Below the pieces are notes generated by a model that saw only the letters and a program-made list of their open reading frames with translations, ran no database searches and was not told the DNA's origin. This document shows, piece after piece, positions 23,825 through 34,171 of a stretch of 42,442 nt of DNA. This stretch comes from Methylibium sp. Lineage in GTDB: Bacteria > Pseudomonadota > Gammaproteobacteria > Burkholderiales > Burkholderiaceae_C. Positions within the stretch are counted from its first letter, which is position 1. Every line of letters begins with the position of its first letter. Position numbers and translations under genes: made by a program. The DNA is taken from assembly GCA_013824165.1 (NCBI GenBank), contig PNNH01000080.1, positions 1 to 42,442 of the forward strand, written 5' to 3'.

Positions 23825-24940
23825 ATGGATATCTTGACCGCGACCCCCTTGCTCGGAGGCCTGAGCCCCGCCCAGTTTATGCGCCGCCATTGGCAGAAGA
23901 AGCCGCTGCTGGTGCGCCAGGCCATGCCCGGCGTGCAGCCGCCAGCCACGCGGCGCGAGCTGGCGGAACTGGCCGCCAATGAGGACGTCGAGTCACGCCT
24001 GATCAGCTCTTTCGACGGGCGTTGGACCTTGCGGCACGGCCCGGTGGCCAAACTGCCGGCCTGGAACAAGCCGAACTGGACTTTGCTGGTGCAGGGGCTG
24101 GATCTCCATGTGCCGGCAGCGCATGCCATGTTGAGCCAGTTCCGTTTCGTGCCCGAGGCGCGTCTGGACGACCTGATGATTTCCTATGCCACTGACGGCG
24201 GTGGCGTGGGCCCGCATTTCGACTCCTACGATGTGTTCCTGATCCAGGTGCATGGCAAGCGCCGCTGGCGCATCGGCGCGCAGAAAGACGCCGTGCTGCG
24301 CGATGATGTGCCGGTCAAGCTGATTGCCAACTTCAAGCCCGAGCAGGAGTACGTGCTGGAGCCGGGCGACATGCTGTATCTGCCGCCGGGTTGGGCGCAT
24401 GACGGCCTTGCCATCGGTGAATGCATGACCTGCTCGGTCGGTTTCCGGACACCGTGGCGCGCCGAGTTGGCGCGCGAGTTGCTGCCGCGATTGATGGACG
24501 ATGAATCGCGCGCCTACAGCAATCGCATCTACGCCGATCCGTCCCAGGCGGCGACTCAGAACCCGGGCGAAATCCCGCCAGCGTTGCTGAGCTTTGCGCG
24601 CGACGCGATTGATCGTGCCGTGCGTGAGCCGCTGGCGCTCGAGCGGGCCTTGGGCGAGGCATTGACGGAACCCAAGCCCAAGGTCTGGTTTGAGTCGGGT
24701 GGGGATTTGCCGGCTGCCTGCGGTGTCCGACTCGATGAGCGCAGTCGCATGATGTACGACCAAGCCCATGTCTTTCTGAATGGCGAGTCATTCCGGGCTG
24801 GCGGTAGGGATGCGCGCCTGATGCGCAGCCTGGCTGACAGTCGCGAACTCGGCGCACGCGACGTGAGTCGCTTGTCCGAGGGCGCGCGGGAGCTTCTTTG
24901 CCAATGGGTCGAGGACGGCTGGTTGCACGCGCTGCCGTGA
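23825..24940 (+). CDS. roxA: Cupin-domain ribosomal protein uL16 3-hydroxylase-like oxygenase
   Basis: Fe(II)/2-oxoglutarate-dependent JmjC/cupin oxygenase of the YcfD/RoxA family, which hydroxylates an arginine of ribosomal protein L16. It is 371 residues, the family's length. The N-terminus has the typical PAQFMRRHWQKKPLLVRQA. The metal site is H131-F-D133 in GPHFDSYDVFLIQVHGKR, with the distal histidine in LPPGWAHDG. A winged-helix-like C-terminal region follows. I placed the start at ATG 23825, where family similarity begins (MDILTATPLLGGLSP); an in-frame ATG at 23765 lies inside the divergent gene. The symbol is by family resemblance. Confidence 0.86.
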   Translation: MDILTATPLLGGLSPAQFMRRHWQKKPLLVRQAMPGVQPPATRRELAELAANEDVESRLISSFDGRWTLRHGPVAKLPAWNKPNWTLLVQGLDLHVPAAHAMLSQFRFVPEARLDDLMISYATDGGGVGPHFDSYDVFLIQVHGKRRWRIGAQKDAVLRDDVPVKLIANFKPEQEYVLEPGDMLYLPPGWAHDGLAIGECMTCSVGFRTPWRAELARELLPRLMDDESRAYSNRIYADPSQAATQNPGEIPPALLSFARDAIDRAVREPLALERALGEALTEPKPKVWFESGGDLPAACGVRLDERSRMMYDQAHVFLNGESFRAGGRDARLMRSLADSRELGARDVSRLSEGARELLCQWVEDGWLHALP

Positions 24941-24955
24941 ATACAGGAGTTGCCG

Positions 24956-25450
24956 ATGAGCGAGTTGCGTGAAGGCCTGCTGAGTACACGAGCCGATTTC
25001 GTGGCGGCATTGGCCCAGGGTGTCGAGATGGCCGCGGATCGTGGCTGCCGGGATCTTTGCTGGCTGGATGCGGACTTTGCGTCGTGGCCGCTATCCGAGC
25101 CGGCGTTGCTGGATGCGCTGACGCGCTGGGCGCTGCCGCACAGGCGCTTGCATCTGTTGGCCTCGCAGTTCGACACGCTTCGCAGCCGCCATCCGCGCTT
25201 TGTCCAGTGGCGGCGACGTTTTGATCACGTGGTCTCGGCGCGTCAGTACGACCCGGATGAGTTGCCCGCAGGTGGCCCGTTAGCGGCCCTGCTGGCGCCT
25301 GGTCTGTTCAGCCTGAAGCTGCTGGATCAGCGGGCTTGGCGAGCTGTTTGCAGTTTCCAAACGGCTGAACTGATCGTCGCACGCGAGTGGTTTGATGCAG
25401 TGGAGCAACGTGCAGTGGAATCGTTTGCGGCAAGCACACTTGGGCTGTAA
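24956..25450 (+). CDS. Conserved-looking protein of unknown function
   Basis: A soluble 164-residue protein with no signal peptide or membrane segment. I do not recognise a named domain. Visible traits are a short aromatic-acid run DLCWLDADFASWPL near residue 35, and a block HRRLHLLASQFDTLRSRHP followed by FVQWRRRFDHVVSARQYD. A hydrophobic segment follows (GPLAALLAPGLFSLKLLDQ). ATG 24956 has CAGGAG 6 nt before it and was preferred to TTG 24950. It begins 15 nt after the oxygenase stop, so the two are probably co-transcribed. This suggests, but does not show, a translation-related role. Confidence 0.7.
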   Translation: MSELREGLLSTRADFVAALAQGVEMAADRGCRDLCWLDADFASWPLSEPALLDALTRWALPHRRLHLLASQFDTLRSRHPRFVQWRRRFDHVVSARQYDPDELPAGGPLAALLAPGLFSLKLLDQRAWRAVCSFQTAELIVAREWFDAVEQRAVESFAASTLGL

Positions 25451-25470
25451 GGATTTTCCCGACTTGAGGT

Positions 25471-25476
25471 TAGAAT
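25471..25476 (+). promoter_or_regulatory. Candidate -10 box for the small lipoprotein gene
   Basis: TAGAAT lies 21 nt after the upstream stop. If used, it gives a leader of about 135 nt containing the palindrome at 25574-25587. No clear -35 was found. Confidence 0.3.
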
Positions 25477-25573
25477 CGTCGGCTAGATGTAAGGGGCGCT
25501 CGAGGCCTTTTGCGTCTTGTTCTGCTGAGGTCCGCAGTGTTCGTGCAGTGCTGAATCGCTGTGTGGCTTCAAA

Positions 25574-25587
25574 AATTACCGGTAATT
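25574..25587. repeat. Perfect 14-bp palindrome AATTACCGGTAATT
   Basis: The sequence is its own reverse complement and lies 30 bp before the start codon of the small lipoprotein gene. It stands out as AT-rich arms around CCGG in a GC-rich genome. A dimeric regulator site or an RNA stem is possible. Confidence 0.5.
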
Positions 25588-25617
25588 AATCGTCGTCTCA
25601 ACGATTCGAGGACAAGT

Positions 25618-25812
25618 ATGAAAAAGTCGATCCTGTTGGCTTCCCTGCTGGCTGCTGTTGCCCTGTCTGCTTGCGGCAAGAAGGAAGAAGCTGCTCCTGC
25701 TGCTCCTGCTCCTGCTGCTGCTCCCGCTCCTGCTGCTTCGGAAGCCGCATCGGCTCCGGCTGCTGTCGCTTCGGCACCTGCTGCCGCTGCTTCGGAAGCT
25801 GCCAGCAAGTAA
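25618..25812 (+). CDS. Small Ala/Pro-rich lipoprotein
   Basis: A 64-residue precursor with a lipoprotein signal peptide and lipobox LSAC (cysteine 19), followed by GKKEE. A low-complexity tail of alternating Ala, Pro, Ser and Glu then runs to the end (blocks such as APAPAAAPAPAASEAAS). The mature part is only about 46 residues and has no fold-forming core, so it probably acts as a flexible membrane-anchored spacer; its function is unknown. GAGG lies 6 nt before the ATG. It has its own leader and a perfect terminator, so it is likely a single-gene unit and probably well expressed. Confidence 0.82.
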   Translation: MKKSILLASLLAAVALSACGKKEEAAPAAPAPAAAPAPAASEAASAPAAVASAPAAAASEAASK

Positions 25813-25833
25813 TCGGTTCGCCGACTGCTGCGA

Positions 25834-25863
25834 AAGCCGCTTGGCTCAGGCCAAGCGGCTTTT
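25834..25863 (+). terminator. Rho-independent terminator of the small lipoprotein gene
   Basis: AAGCCGCTTGG (25834-25844) pairs perfectly with CCAAGCGGCTT (25851-25861) around a 6-nt loop, followed by a T-run. The arms also supply an A-run on the other strand, so it could serve the convergent hydrolase gene too. Confidence 0.9.
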
Positions 25864-25910
25864 GTCATTCTGGGCCCTCGTTCGACGCCGCCTGGCGGCA
25901 CGAGACCCCG

Positions 25911-26699
25911 CTACAGCGCTTGCCAGGACAGGCCGTCCGCCTGGGTCGCGACAAGGATGTCCGCCGGTCCGGCATCAATGGCCGTGGCGAGTGCAAGCGC
26001 TGCTAGCGCCGGCGTATTGTTCTGCTCGCTGAGGTGGGCGGCAGCAACCCGCTTCAAGCCCGCATGATGGCATTGCGCCAGGATCTGCGCGGCTGCGAGG
26101 TTGGAGAGGTGCCCGTGCGAGCCCAGGATGCGGCGCTTCAGTGACGGTGGATAGCGGCCGGCGCGCAGCAGGTCCTCGTCATGATTGCACTCCAGCAGCA
26201 GGGCATCACAACCCCGTAGTGCCGCAAGCAGCGGCTCGGTGCCGCTGCCCGTGTCGGTGAGCACTCCGAGCCGACGCTGCCCATCGCTGGCACTCAGCTG
26301 CAGCGGCTCGTTCGCATCATGGGGAACGGCAAAGGGCTGCAGCTGCAGGTCGCCCAGCCCCAGCACATCGCCGCTTCGACACAGGTGCAGCAGATCCCTA
26401 TCGAAATCCGTGGCACCGCGGCTTGTCGACAGTGCGCGCCAAGTGCCTCGGCTGGTCCACAGCGGGATGTTGTGACGCTGGCTCAGGCTGAGCGCACAGC
26501 CGACATGGTCGCCATGCTCATGGGTGACGAATAGCGCGTCGAGATCTTCAGGTGCAAGCCCGGCGCGTGCCAGGCGGCGCTTCAGTTCGCGTTCGCTGAA
26601 GCCGCAGTCGACCAACACCCGGGTGCTGGTGATGCCCTGGCTCGCTTCGATCACGGTGGCATTACCGGCGCTGCCGCTGCCTAGACTGCAAAAGCGCAT
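25911..26699 (-). CDS. MBL-fold metallo-hydrolase
   Basis: Metallo-beta-lactamase-fold hydrolase of 262 residues, resembling the YycJ/WalJ-type group. The first strand reads MRFCSLGSGSAGNATVIEA. The metal motif HxHxDH appears as THEHGDHVGC. Later ligands are probably in FAVPHDANEP, LTDTGSG, LLECNHDEDLL and AAHLSEQNNTP. The substrate is unknown; relatives act on nucleic acids or cyclic phosphodiesters. The start was put at 26699, because the frame upstream of it reads through the bamC terminator hairpin. It is the last gene of the minus-strand run. Confidence 0.85.
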   Translation of the reverse strand: MRFCSLGSGSAGNATVIEASQGITSTRVLVDCGFSERELKRRLARAGLAPEDLDALFVTHEHGDHVGCALSLSQRHNIPLWTSRGTWRALSTSRGATDFDRDLLHLCRSGDVLGLGDLQLQPFAVPHDANEPLQLSASDGQRRLGVLTDTGSGTEPLLAALRGCDALLLECNHDEDLLRAGRYPPSLKRRILGSHGHLSNLAAAQILAQCHHAGLKRVAAAHLSEQNNTPALAALALATAIDAGPADILVATQADGLSWQAL

Positions 26700-26745
26700 G
26701 GTGCCGCTCGGGGCCTCGCCAGGAAGGATCTGTCTTGTCAAACTC

Positions 26746-26789
26746 AAACGCCGCCGCTCGCAGAGCGTGGTCTGCAAGCGGCGGCGTTT
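26746..26789 (-). terminator. Long terminator-like hairpin after bamC
   Basis: AAACGCCGCCGCT (26746-26758) pairs perfectly with AGCGGCGGCGTTT (26777-26789). After one C/A mismatch, GCAGA/TCTGC extends the stem around a 6-nt loop. On the minus strand the stem ends in GTTTGAGTTTG. It lies 25 nt after the bamC stop. Confidence 0.7.
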
Positions 26790-26813
26790 CTTCAAGCATG
26801 CCGTGGCGCTGGA

Positions 26814-27965
26814 TCAGCGCAGGTCATCCATCAGCAGATTCAGGATGCGTTTGGCAATGTCGTTGGTTTGCTGTTGGCCTTTGTCGTCCAGCACGCTGAT
26901 GGTGCTGCGCTCGCCTTCGGATTTCACCGAGATGCGATAGCGCTTGGCCGTCTGAGCCTGCTCGCCCTTGAACAGGCGCTGGAAGAAGTTGGGTTCTTCC
27001 TTGCCCGCCTGGTTGGGATCGGCGTAGCGCAGATAGAACAGGCCTTGGTTGCGATCGCGGTCTTCGATCGTGAAACCATGGCGGTCCAGCGACTGACCGA
27101 CACGGCGCCAGGCGCGCTCAAAGCCTTCGTTCATCTGCAGGCTGTTTGGCACATCGCTGAGCGAGCGGCTGCTGCGCATCTGCGGGCCAGGGGGCAGGCC
27201 TGCCTTGGCGGGCGCCTGGGCGCTGGCAACAGCTGTTGCACCGGGCACATCGGCCTTGCCGCCGAGTTTGAGCATCAGGCGCGACAGCATCTCGCCTTCA
27301 AGCATCGGGTCTGCCGCGCGCGGCTGCCAGGCCGTCTGATCGCGCTGGTTGTTGCTGTAGACCTCTTGCATGCCGCGGTGCGAGATGAAGATGTCGGTAC
27401 CACCGCTGGCGACACGCTCGATGCGGGTGCGGTACATGTCGCGTTCGCCGGTCGAGTAGACCGAGTCCAGCACGCGACCGATGGTGCTGCGGATGAAGTC
27501 CAGCGGCAGCTTGGCGCGGTTCTCGGCCCAGGTCGTTTCCATGATGCCCAGCTCTTGCTGCTCTTTGGCAATTTCGAAACCACGCTCTTGCCAGAAGGCG
27601 CGCACCTGCGTCCAGACCTGTTCGGGCGACTGGCTGCTGCGCAGCCAGCGCACTTCGCCAGCGCGCTCCAGGCGCACCTCGCCGGCAGAGCTCAGGGCCA
27701 CTTGCGCGGGTGATGCAGCTGCGGTGCGGGCCGCGGTGGCGGTGCCTGCCTGCTGTTGCTGGAGTGCCGAGGCGCTGACAGCGCCGCCTTGCACCTGGCT
27801 GCGGCTGTCGCGGGCCAGCTGTGTCAGATCGGGCGGCACTTCAAGGCCCTGGGTCTGGCGGGCGCCACTGCGGTAGTCGACCTTGTCCGAGCCGATCAAG
27901 CCGTCAATGGAACTGCAGGCGCCAAGGGAGGCCAGCAAGGCCACGCCGGCGAGACGCACAGGCAT
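26814..27965 (-). CDS. bamC: Outer-membrane protein assembly factor BamC
   Basis: Lipoprotein subunit of the BAM complex that inserts beta-barrel proteins in the outer membrane. With the start used here it is 383 residues. The signal peptide has lipobox LGAC, followed by the unstructured N-terminal part with VDYRSGARQTQGLEVPPDLT, the segment that contacts BamD in the family. Two helix-grip domains follow (one around QVWTQVRAFWQERGFEIAKE, one around RAWRRVGQSLDRHGFTIED). The start is uncertain: ATG 27965 gives a compact lipoprotein signal, while ATG 28007 and ATG 28031 would add 14 or 22 residues. It follows dapA on the same strand, the same order as in E. coli. Confidence 0.88.
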   Translation of the reverse strand: MPVRLAGVALLASLGACSSIDGLIGSDKVDYRSGARQTQGLEVPPDLTQLARDSRSQVQGGAVSASALQQQQAGTATAARTAAASPAQVALSSAGEVRLERAGEVRWLRSSQSPEQVWTQVRAFWQERGFEIAKEQQELGIMETTWAENRAKLPLDFIRSTIGRVLDSVYSTGERDMYRTRIERVASGGTDIFISHRGMQEVYSNNQRDQTAWQPRAADPMLEGEMLSRLMLKLGGKADVPGATAVASAQAPAKAGLPPGPQMRSSRSLSDVPNSLQMNEGFERAWRRVGQSLDRHGFTIEDRDRNQGLFYLRYADPNQAGKEEPNFFQRLFKGEQAQTAKRYRISVKSEGERSTISVLDDKGQQQTNDIAKRILNLLMDDLR

Positions 27966-28086
27966 GAGCTTGCGGTCGGTAGTAGAGGAACGGGTCACGC
28001 TGGACATCTCCGAAGGTCTGCGGCGGGCCATTTGACGGTGCCGGGTCAAGAAACTGAATGAAAAACGCAAAAGGACAGGCCCGCTC

Positions 28087-28968
28087 TCAGAGCAGCCCGG
28101 CCTCCTGCATGGCCTGTTTGACGGCGGCCTGGCCAGCCGGTGTCATCTGCGTGATCGGCAGGCGCATGTCCGGCTTGCAACGGCCCAGTTGCGACAGCGC
28201 CCACTTGGCCGGTGCCGGGCTGGGTTCGCAGAACAATTGCTTGTGCAAGCCCAGCAGCTGCATGTGGATGCGGGTGGCTTCACGCACATTGCCGGCCAGC
28301 GCGGCCTTGCAAAGCTCATGCATGGCGCGCGGTGCGATATTGGCCGTGACGCTGACGTTGCCATGGCCGCCCAGCAGCATCAGTGCGATTGCGGTGCCAT
28401 CGTCGCCGGAATAGATCGAGAAGCCCTGCGGCGCATGCTTGATCAGGTAGGCCGCACGCTCGATGTTGCCGGTGGCTTCCTTGACACCGAACACGCCGGG
28501 CAGGCTGGCACAGCGCAAGGCCGTGTCAGGCAGCATGTCCGCGACAGTTCGGCCCGGCACGTTGTACAGCATCATCGGGATGTCGACGGCTTCCGCGATG
28601 GCCTTGTAGTGCTGGTAGATGCCTTCCTGGCTTGGCTTGTTGTAGTAGGGCACGACGGACAGCGTGCAATCGGCCCCGACCGCCTTGGCATAGCGGCTCA
28701 GCTCAATGGCTTCCGCGGTGGAGTTGGCGCCGGTGCCGGCCATGATGGGCACGCGGCCCTTGGCGTGCTCGACCGCGGCGCGGATCACTTCGCGGTTCTC
28801 TTCCATGCTGACGGTGGGCGACTCGCCGGTCGTGCCAACCACGCCGATGCAGTCCGTGCCTTCGGCGATGTGCCAGTCGATCAGGCCGCGCAGGGCCTCG
28901 TAATCGATGCTGCCGTCTTCGTGCATCGGCGTCACGAGCGCAACGATGCTGCCAACAATGGGTTTCAT
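28087..28968 (-). CDS. dapA: 4-hydroxy-tetrahydrodipicolinate synthase
   Basis: Condenses pyruvate with aspartate semialdehyde in lysine and meso-diaminopimelate synthesis. It is 293 residues, usual for the family. The Schiff-base lysine is K163 in FGVKEATGN. Other active-site marks are [27 protein letters not shown] and LYNVPGRT with the catalytic tyrosine. ATG 28968 fits the family start ([19 protein letters not shown]); a TTG 9 nt upstream is less likely. It is followed by bamC, probably in one transcript. Confidence 0.96.
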   Translation of the reverse strand: MKPIVGSIVALVTPMHEDGSIDYEALRGLIDWHIAEGTDCIGVVGTTGESPTVSMEENREVIRAAVEHAKGRVPIMAGTGANSTAEAIELSRYAKAVGADCTLSVVPYYNKPSQEGIYQHYKAIAEAVDIPMMLYNVPGRTVADMLPDTALRCASLPGVFGVKEATGNIERAAYLIKHAPQGFSIYSGDDGTAIALMLLGGHGNVSVTANIAPRAMHELCKAALAGNVREATRIHMQLLGLHKQLFCEPSPAPAKWALSQLGRCKPDMRLPITQMTPAGQAAVKQAMQEAGLL

Positions 28969-29023
28969 GGGAAGCAATTCCTAGTAATCGGCTGATTCTA
29001 CTCAGGGCGAGAGTGGGGGCCTG

Positions 29024-29638
29024 TCAGTCAAGCAGGTATCGCTGGTAAACCCCGGTCAGCGGGGCTTCGCGCAGCGCTGCAACGCGTTGCACATAGCGCG
29101 GGTTGACTTGGCCCTTGTCGCCCACATCACCGCCCTCAAAGCCGTCCTCGAAAGCCACCACCCGCAAGCCCTCGCAGGCCCTCAGCAATTCGCCCGGTTC
29201 CAGCAGAAAGTCAGCCCGTGACGGCCGCCCGATAGTCTGCTGGCCAGTGGCGAAGGTCTCGTAGATCAGCCAGCCGCCCGGCGCCACGCAAGCGACGATG
29301 GTTGGCAGCAGGGGGCGCCATAGGTAGTTGCTGACCAGCACCAGCTCGAACTGTCGGCCTGGCAAGGGCCAGGGCCCGGCCTCGATATCGGCCTGCACCA
29401 CCTCGCACAGACCGCTCAGTCCGGCCAGCGCCTGCGCGTCGCGGTCGAGCGCGGTGACCTGCATGCCGCGCGCGGCCAGCATGCGGGCATGGCGGCCCGT
29501 TCCGCATGCCAGGTCCAGCGCTGATTTGCCCGCAGCCATGGCCTGCGTCCAGCGCAGCAGCCAGGGGGAGGGGGTGCCACCGCCATGGGGGCAAGTCGCC
29601 GAGGCGTCCTTGATCAGCACGGCCTTCTGCTCGCTCAT
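29024..29638 (-). CDS. Class I SAM-dependent methyltransferase
   Basis: A 204-residue Rossmann-fold methyltransferase (TehB/Methyltransf_11-like). SAM-binding motif I is ALDLACGTGRHARMLAARG, motif II acidic residue in VTALDRDAQAL, and motif post-I VVQADIEAGPWPLP; later WLIYETFATGQ. The substrate cannot be inferred. It lies between dapA and a tiny membrane-peptide gene on the same strand and may be co-transcribed with both. Confidence 0.83.
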   Translation of the reverse strand: MSEQKAVLIKDASATCPHGGGTPSPWLLRWTQAMAAGKSALDLACGTGRHARMLAARGMQVTALDRDAQALAGLSGLCEVVQADIEAGPWPLPGRQFELVLVSNYLWRPLLPTIVACVAPGGWLIYETFATGQQTIGRPSRADFLLEPGELLRACEGLRVVAFEDGFEGGDVGDKGQVNPRYVQRVAALREAPLTGVYQRYLLD

Positions 29639-29669
29639 GCGCCTTCCTTGCGTGTCGTTCCGGTGTGTT

Positions 29670-29795
29670 TTAGAAACAGGCCCACAGCTGCTCGGAGAGC
29701 TGAACCATCAGCGCCGGCTGGGTATAGGCCAGAAAGACCGCGGCCAGCGTCACTGCCAGCAGCAGCCAGGCCAGGATTCTGAGGCTCTTGCGCAT
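29670..29795 (-). CDS. 41-residue single-span membrane peptide (hypothetical)
   Basis: A short frame of 41 codons with a basic N-terminus (MRKSLRI), one long hydrophobic segment (LAWLLLAVTLAAVFLAY) and a short tail ending WACF. It fits the 165-bp gap between the MFS gene (stop 9 nt before) and the methyltransferase gene. No good ribosome site is visible, so translation may be coupled to the MFS gene. The ideal membrane-span composition supports a real product, but it is too short to be certain. Confidence 0.5.
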   Translation of the reverse strand: MRKSLRILAWLLLAVTLAAVFLAYTQPALMVQLSEQLWACF

Positions 29796-29803
29796 GTTGG
29801 AAC

Positions 29804-31027
29804 TCAGGCCGGGGCCAGCGCCGGTCGGCTGATGGCCTGCTCGCGCACCGGCAGATTGACCAGCGCCGCCATCACGCCCAGCGCCACCGCCAGCCACCAG
29901 ACGATGTCATAGCTGCCGCTGGAGTCGTAGAGCTTGCCGCCCAGCCAGACCCCGAGGAAGCTGCCGATCTGATGGCTGAAGAACACGAAGCCGCCCAGCA
30001 TAGACATGTGCTGCACGCCGAAGATCTGCGCCACGATGGCATTCGTCGGTGGCACGGTGGACAGCCACAGAAAGCCCATCACGGCCGAAAAAACGTAGAC
30101 GCTCATCGGCGTCAGCGGCACGCTCAGGAAGACCACGATGGCCACCGAGCGCAAGGCATAGATGCCTGAGAGCAGGTAGCGCTTGGGGTAATGCTGGCCC
30201 AGGCTGCCGGCGATATAGGTGCCGAACACATTGAACAGGCCGATGAGCGCCAGCGCGTAGGTGGCGACCTGGGGGCTCAGCCCCTGATCCTTCAGGTAGC
30301 TGGGCATGTGCACGCCGATGAAGACAACCTGGAAACCGCAGACGAAGTAGCCCAGCATCAGCAACTGGAAGCTGCGGTAGCCGAAAGCTTCGCGCAGCGC
30401 CTGCGCAATGCTCTGCTTGTGGCCGCCAGTCGGCCCCGTCTGCGCGGGCTCACGCAAGCCCCAGGCCAGCGGTGCGATCAGCAAGGCGGCCAGGGCGAGC
30501 ACGAACAAGGCGTTCTGCCAGCCCGTGCCGGCGATCAGCCAGTTTTCCACCGGCACCATCAGGAACTGGCCGAAGGAGCCAGCCGCCGCGGCCACGCCCA
30601 TGGCCCAGGAGCGCTTCTCAGGCGCCACGTTGCGGCCGATCACGCCATAGATCACGGCATAGGTGGTGCCCGACTGCGCCAGGCCGATCAGCAGGCCGGC
30701 GCTGCCGGTGAAGGCCAGGCCCGAGGTCGACAGCGCCATCAGCACCAGACCCAGGGCATAGAGGATGCCGCCCACCACCAGCACCTTGAAGGCGCCAAAG
30801 CGATCCGCCAGCATGCCGGTCACCGGGCCGGCGATGCCCCAGGCGATGTTCTGGATCGCCAGCGCAAAGGCAAAGGTCTCGCGGGTCCAGCCGCGGTCCA
30901 TGGTGATCGGCTGCAGCCACAGGCCGAAGCCATGGCGGATGCCCATGGACAGGGTCACGATCAAGGCGCCGCACAGCAGCACCTGGTTCATCGAGAGCTT
31001 GGGCGCGGCGGGAATTTGGGCAGACAT
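29804..31027 (-). CDS. MFS transporter
   Basis: Major facilitator superfamily permease of 407 residues with about 12 hydrophobic segments, resembling the oxalate/formate-antiporter and monocarboxylate-like group. Marks are LSMGIRHGFGLWLQPITMD in the first helix, the loop 2-3 motif GMLADRFGAFKVLVVGG, and RSFQLLMLGYFVCGFQVVFI at the start of the second half. The substrate is unknown. The start codon lies 75 bp from the parE start, and the two are divergent. Confidence 0.85.
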   Translation of the reverse strand: MSAQIPAAPKLSMNQVLLCGALIVTLSMGIRHGFGLWLQPITMDRGWTRETFAFALAIQNIAWGIAGPVTGMLADRFGAFKVLVVGGILYALGLVLMALSTSGLAFTGSAGLLIGLAQSGTTYAVIYGVIGRNVAPEKRSWAMGVAAAAGSFGQFLMVPVENWLIAGTGWQNALFVLALAALLIAPLAWGLREPAQTGPTGGHKQSIAQALREAFGYRSFQLLMLGYFVCGFQVVFIGVHMPSYLKDQGLSPQVATYALALIGLFNVFGTYIAGSLGQHYPKRYLLSGIYALRSVAIVVFLSVPLTPMSVYVFSAVMGFLWLSTVPPTNAIVAQIFGVQHMSMLGGFVFFSHQIGSFLGVWLGGKLYDSSGSYDIVWWLAVALGVMAALVNLPVREQAISRPALAPA

Positions 31028-31088
31028 CCACGCACTGTAGCCAAAGCCAGCGCGCGGCGCTGTCGTCTTGGGCGCATTGCGTAGTGCC

Positions 31089-31094
31089 TAGAAT
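31089..31094 (+). promoter_or_regulatory. -10 box (TAGAAT) of parE, possibly leaderless
   Basis: TAGAAT ends 8 nt before the parE ATG, so transcription should begin within a base or two of the start codon. CTTGGG near 31067 is a poor -35. No ribosome site precedes the ATG. Confidence 0.42.
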
Positions 31095-31102
31095 CCGCGC
31101 CC

Positions 31103-33090
<1,988 letters not shown>

Positions 33091-33091
<1 letters not shown>

Positions 33092-34128
33092 TGCGCAGCA
33101 TCTACAACGGACACCACGGCGCGCACGCCGCCAGCAAGGAGTTTTTCCGCGGCCGCCTGGTCGACGCCTTTGAGGTGCCGGCGCGGGCCGACTATGTGCT
33201 GAAGGCGCTGCAGGCCAGCGGCCTGGGCGAGATCCTGCCGCCGGTCGACCACGGCCGCGCGCCGCTGGAGCGCGTCCACGCGCCGGCCTATCTGCGTTTC
33301 ATTGAAGGGGCGTATGCCGAATGGCTGGCCACTGGCGGTGAGGGCGAGGCCTTTCCGGCTGTCTGGCCGGTGCGCAGCCTGCGCTCTGACGTCGAACCCA
33401 AGAGCTTTGCGGCCCGCATGGGTCTGTACTCTATGGACAGCGGCTCGCCGCTGACCGCCGGCACCTGGGAGGCCGCCTACTGGGGCGCCCAGGCCACGCT
33501 GACCGGGCTGAATCTGCTGCTGAAGGACGCGGAGCGCAGCGCCTATGTGCTGACCCGCCCGCCGGGCCACCATGCCGGCGCGGATTTCTTCGGTGGCTAT
33601 TGCTTCATCAACAACGCCGCCGTTGCCGCGCAGGCCGCGCGCGATGCCGGCGTCGAGCGCGTGGCCATCCTGGATGTGGACTACCACCACGGCAATGGTA
33701 CACAGGCGATCTTCTACGAGCGCGCCGATGTGTTCTACGCCAGCATCCACGGCGACCCGCAGACGGAGTTCCCTTTTTTCCTCGGCCATGCGGACGAGCG
33801 CGGCGCCGGCGCCGGCATGGGCTTCAATGCGAACTTCCCGCTGCCGGCGGGCAGCAGCAATGAGCTCTGGTTCGAGGCCTTTGAGAAGGCGCTGGACCAG
33901 CTCAACGCCTATGCGCCCGGGCTGCTGATCGTCTCCTTGGGTGTGGACACCTACGGCGGCGATCCGATCTCGCATTTCAAGCTGGACCGCCCCGAGTTCC
34001 GCCGCATGGGACAGGCGCTGCGCTCGATGCAGCTGCCCACGCTCTTCGTGCAGGAGGGCGGCTATGCCACCGAAGCGATTGGCCACAATGTTGTGGCAGT
34101 GCTGCAGGGTTTCGAGGACCTGAGCTGA
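33091..34128 (+). CDS. Histone deacetylase-family / acetylpolyamine amidohydrolase-like protein
   Basis: Zinc-dependent deacetylase of the arginase/HDAC fold, 345 residues, cytoplasmic. The charge-relay histidines lie in TRPPGHHAGADFFGGYCF. Zinc ligands are predicted in ILDVDYHHGNGTQ (Asp and His) and LGVDTYGGDP (Asp). The catalytic-loop tyrosine probably lies in VQEGGYATEAIG. This layout is typical of bacterial acetylpolyamine amidohydrolases and class II HDAC homologues, which remove acetyl groups from polyamines or other amines. GAGGTGG lies 6 nt before the ATG, and the start is coupled to the parE stop (TGATG). It sits between parE and parC, which are more often adjacent. Confidence 0.88.
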
Positions 34129-34136
34129 AGAAACCC

Positions 34137-34159
34137 ACAGGCACCGGCCTGTCCGGTGC
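34137..34159 (+). other. Alternative hairpins before parC
   Basis: GCACCGG (34141-34147) pairs with CCGGTGC (34153-34159) around CCTGT. ACAGG (34137-34141) can instead pair with CCTGT (34148-34152). The two stems exclude each other. They fill most of the 43-nt gap before parC and may affect its translation. Confidence 0.38.
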
Positions 34160-34171
34160 TAGCGAACGAAC

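Noticed and set aside
25673-25810. Repetitive GCTCCTGCTGCT tract as a DNA repeat element or CRISPR-like array
   Set aside because: It is coding low complexity of the Ala/Pro lipoprotein; units are irregular and there are no spacers.
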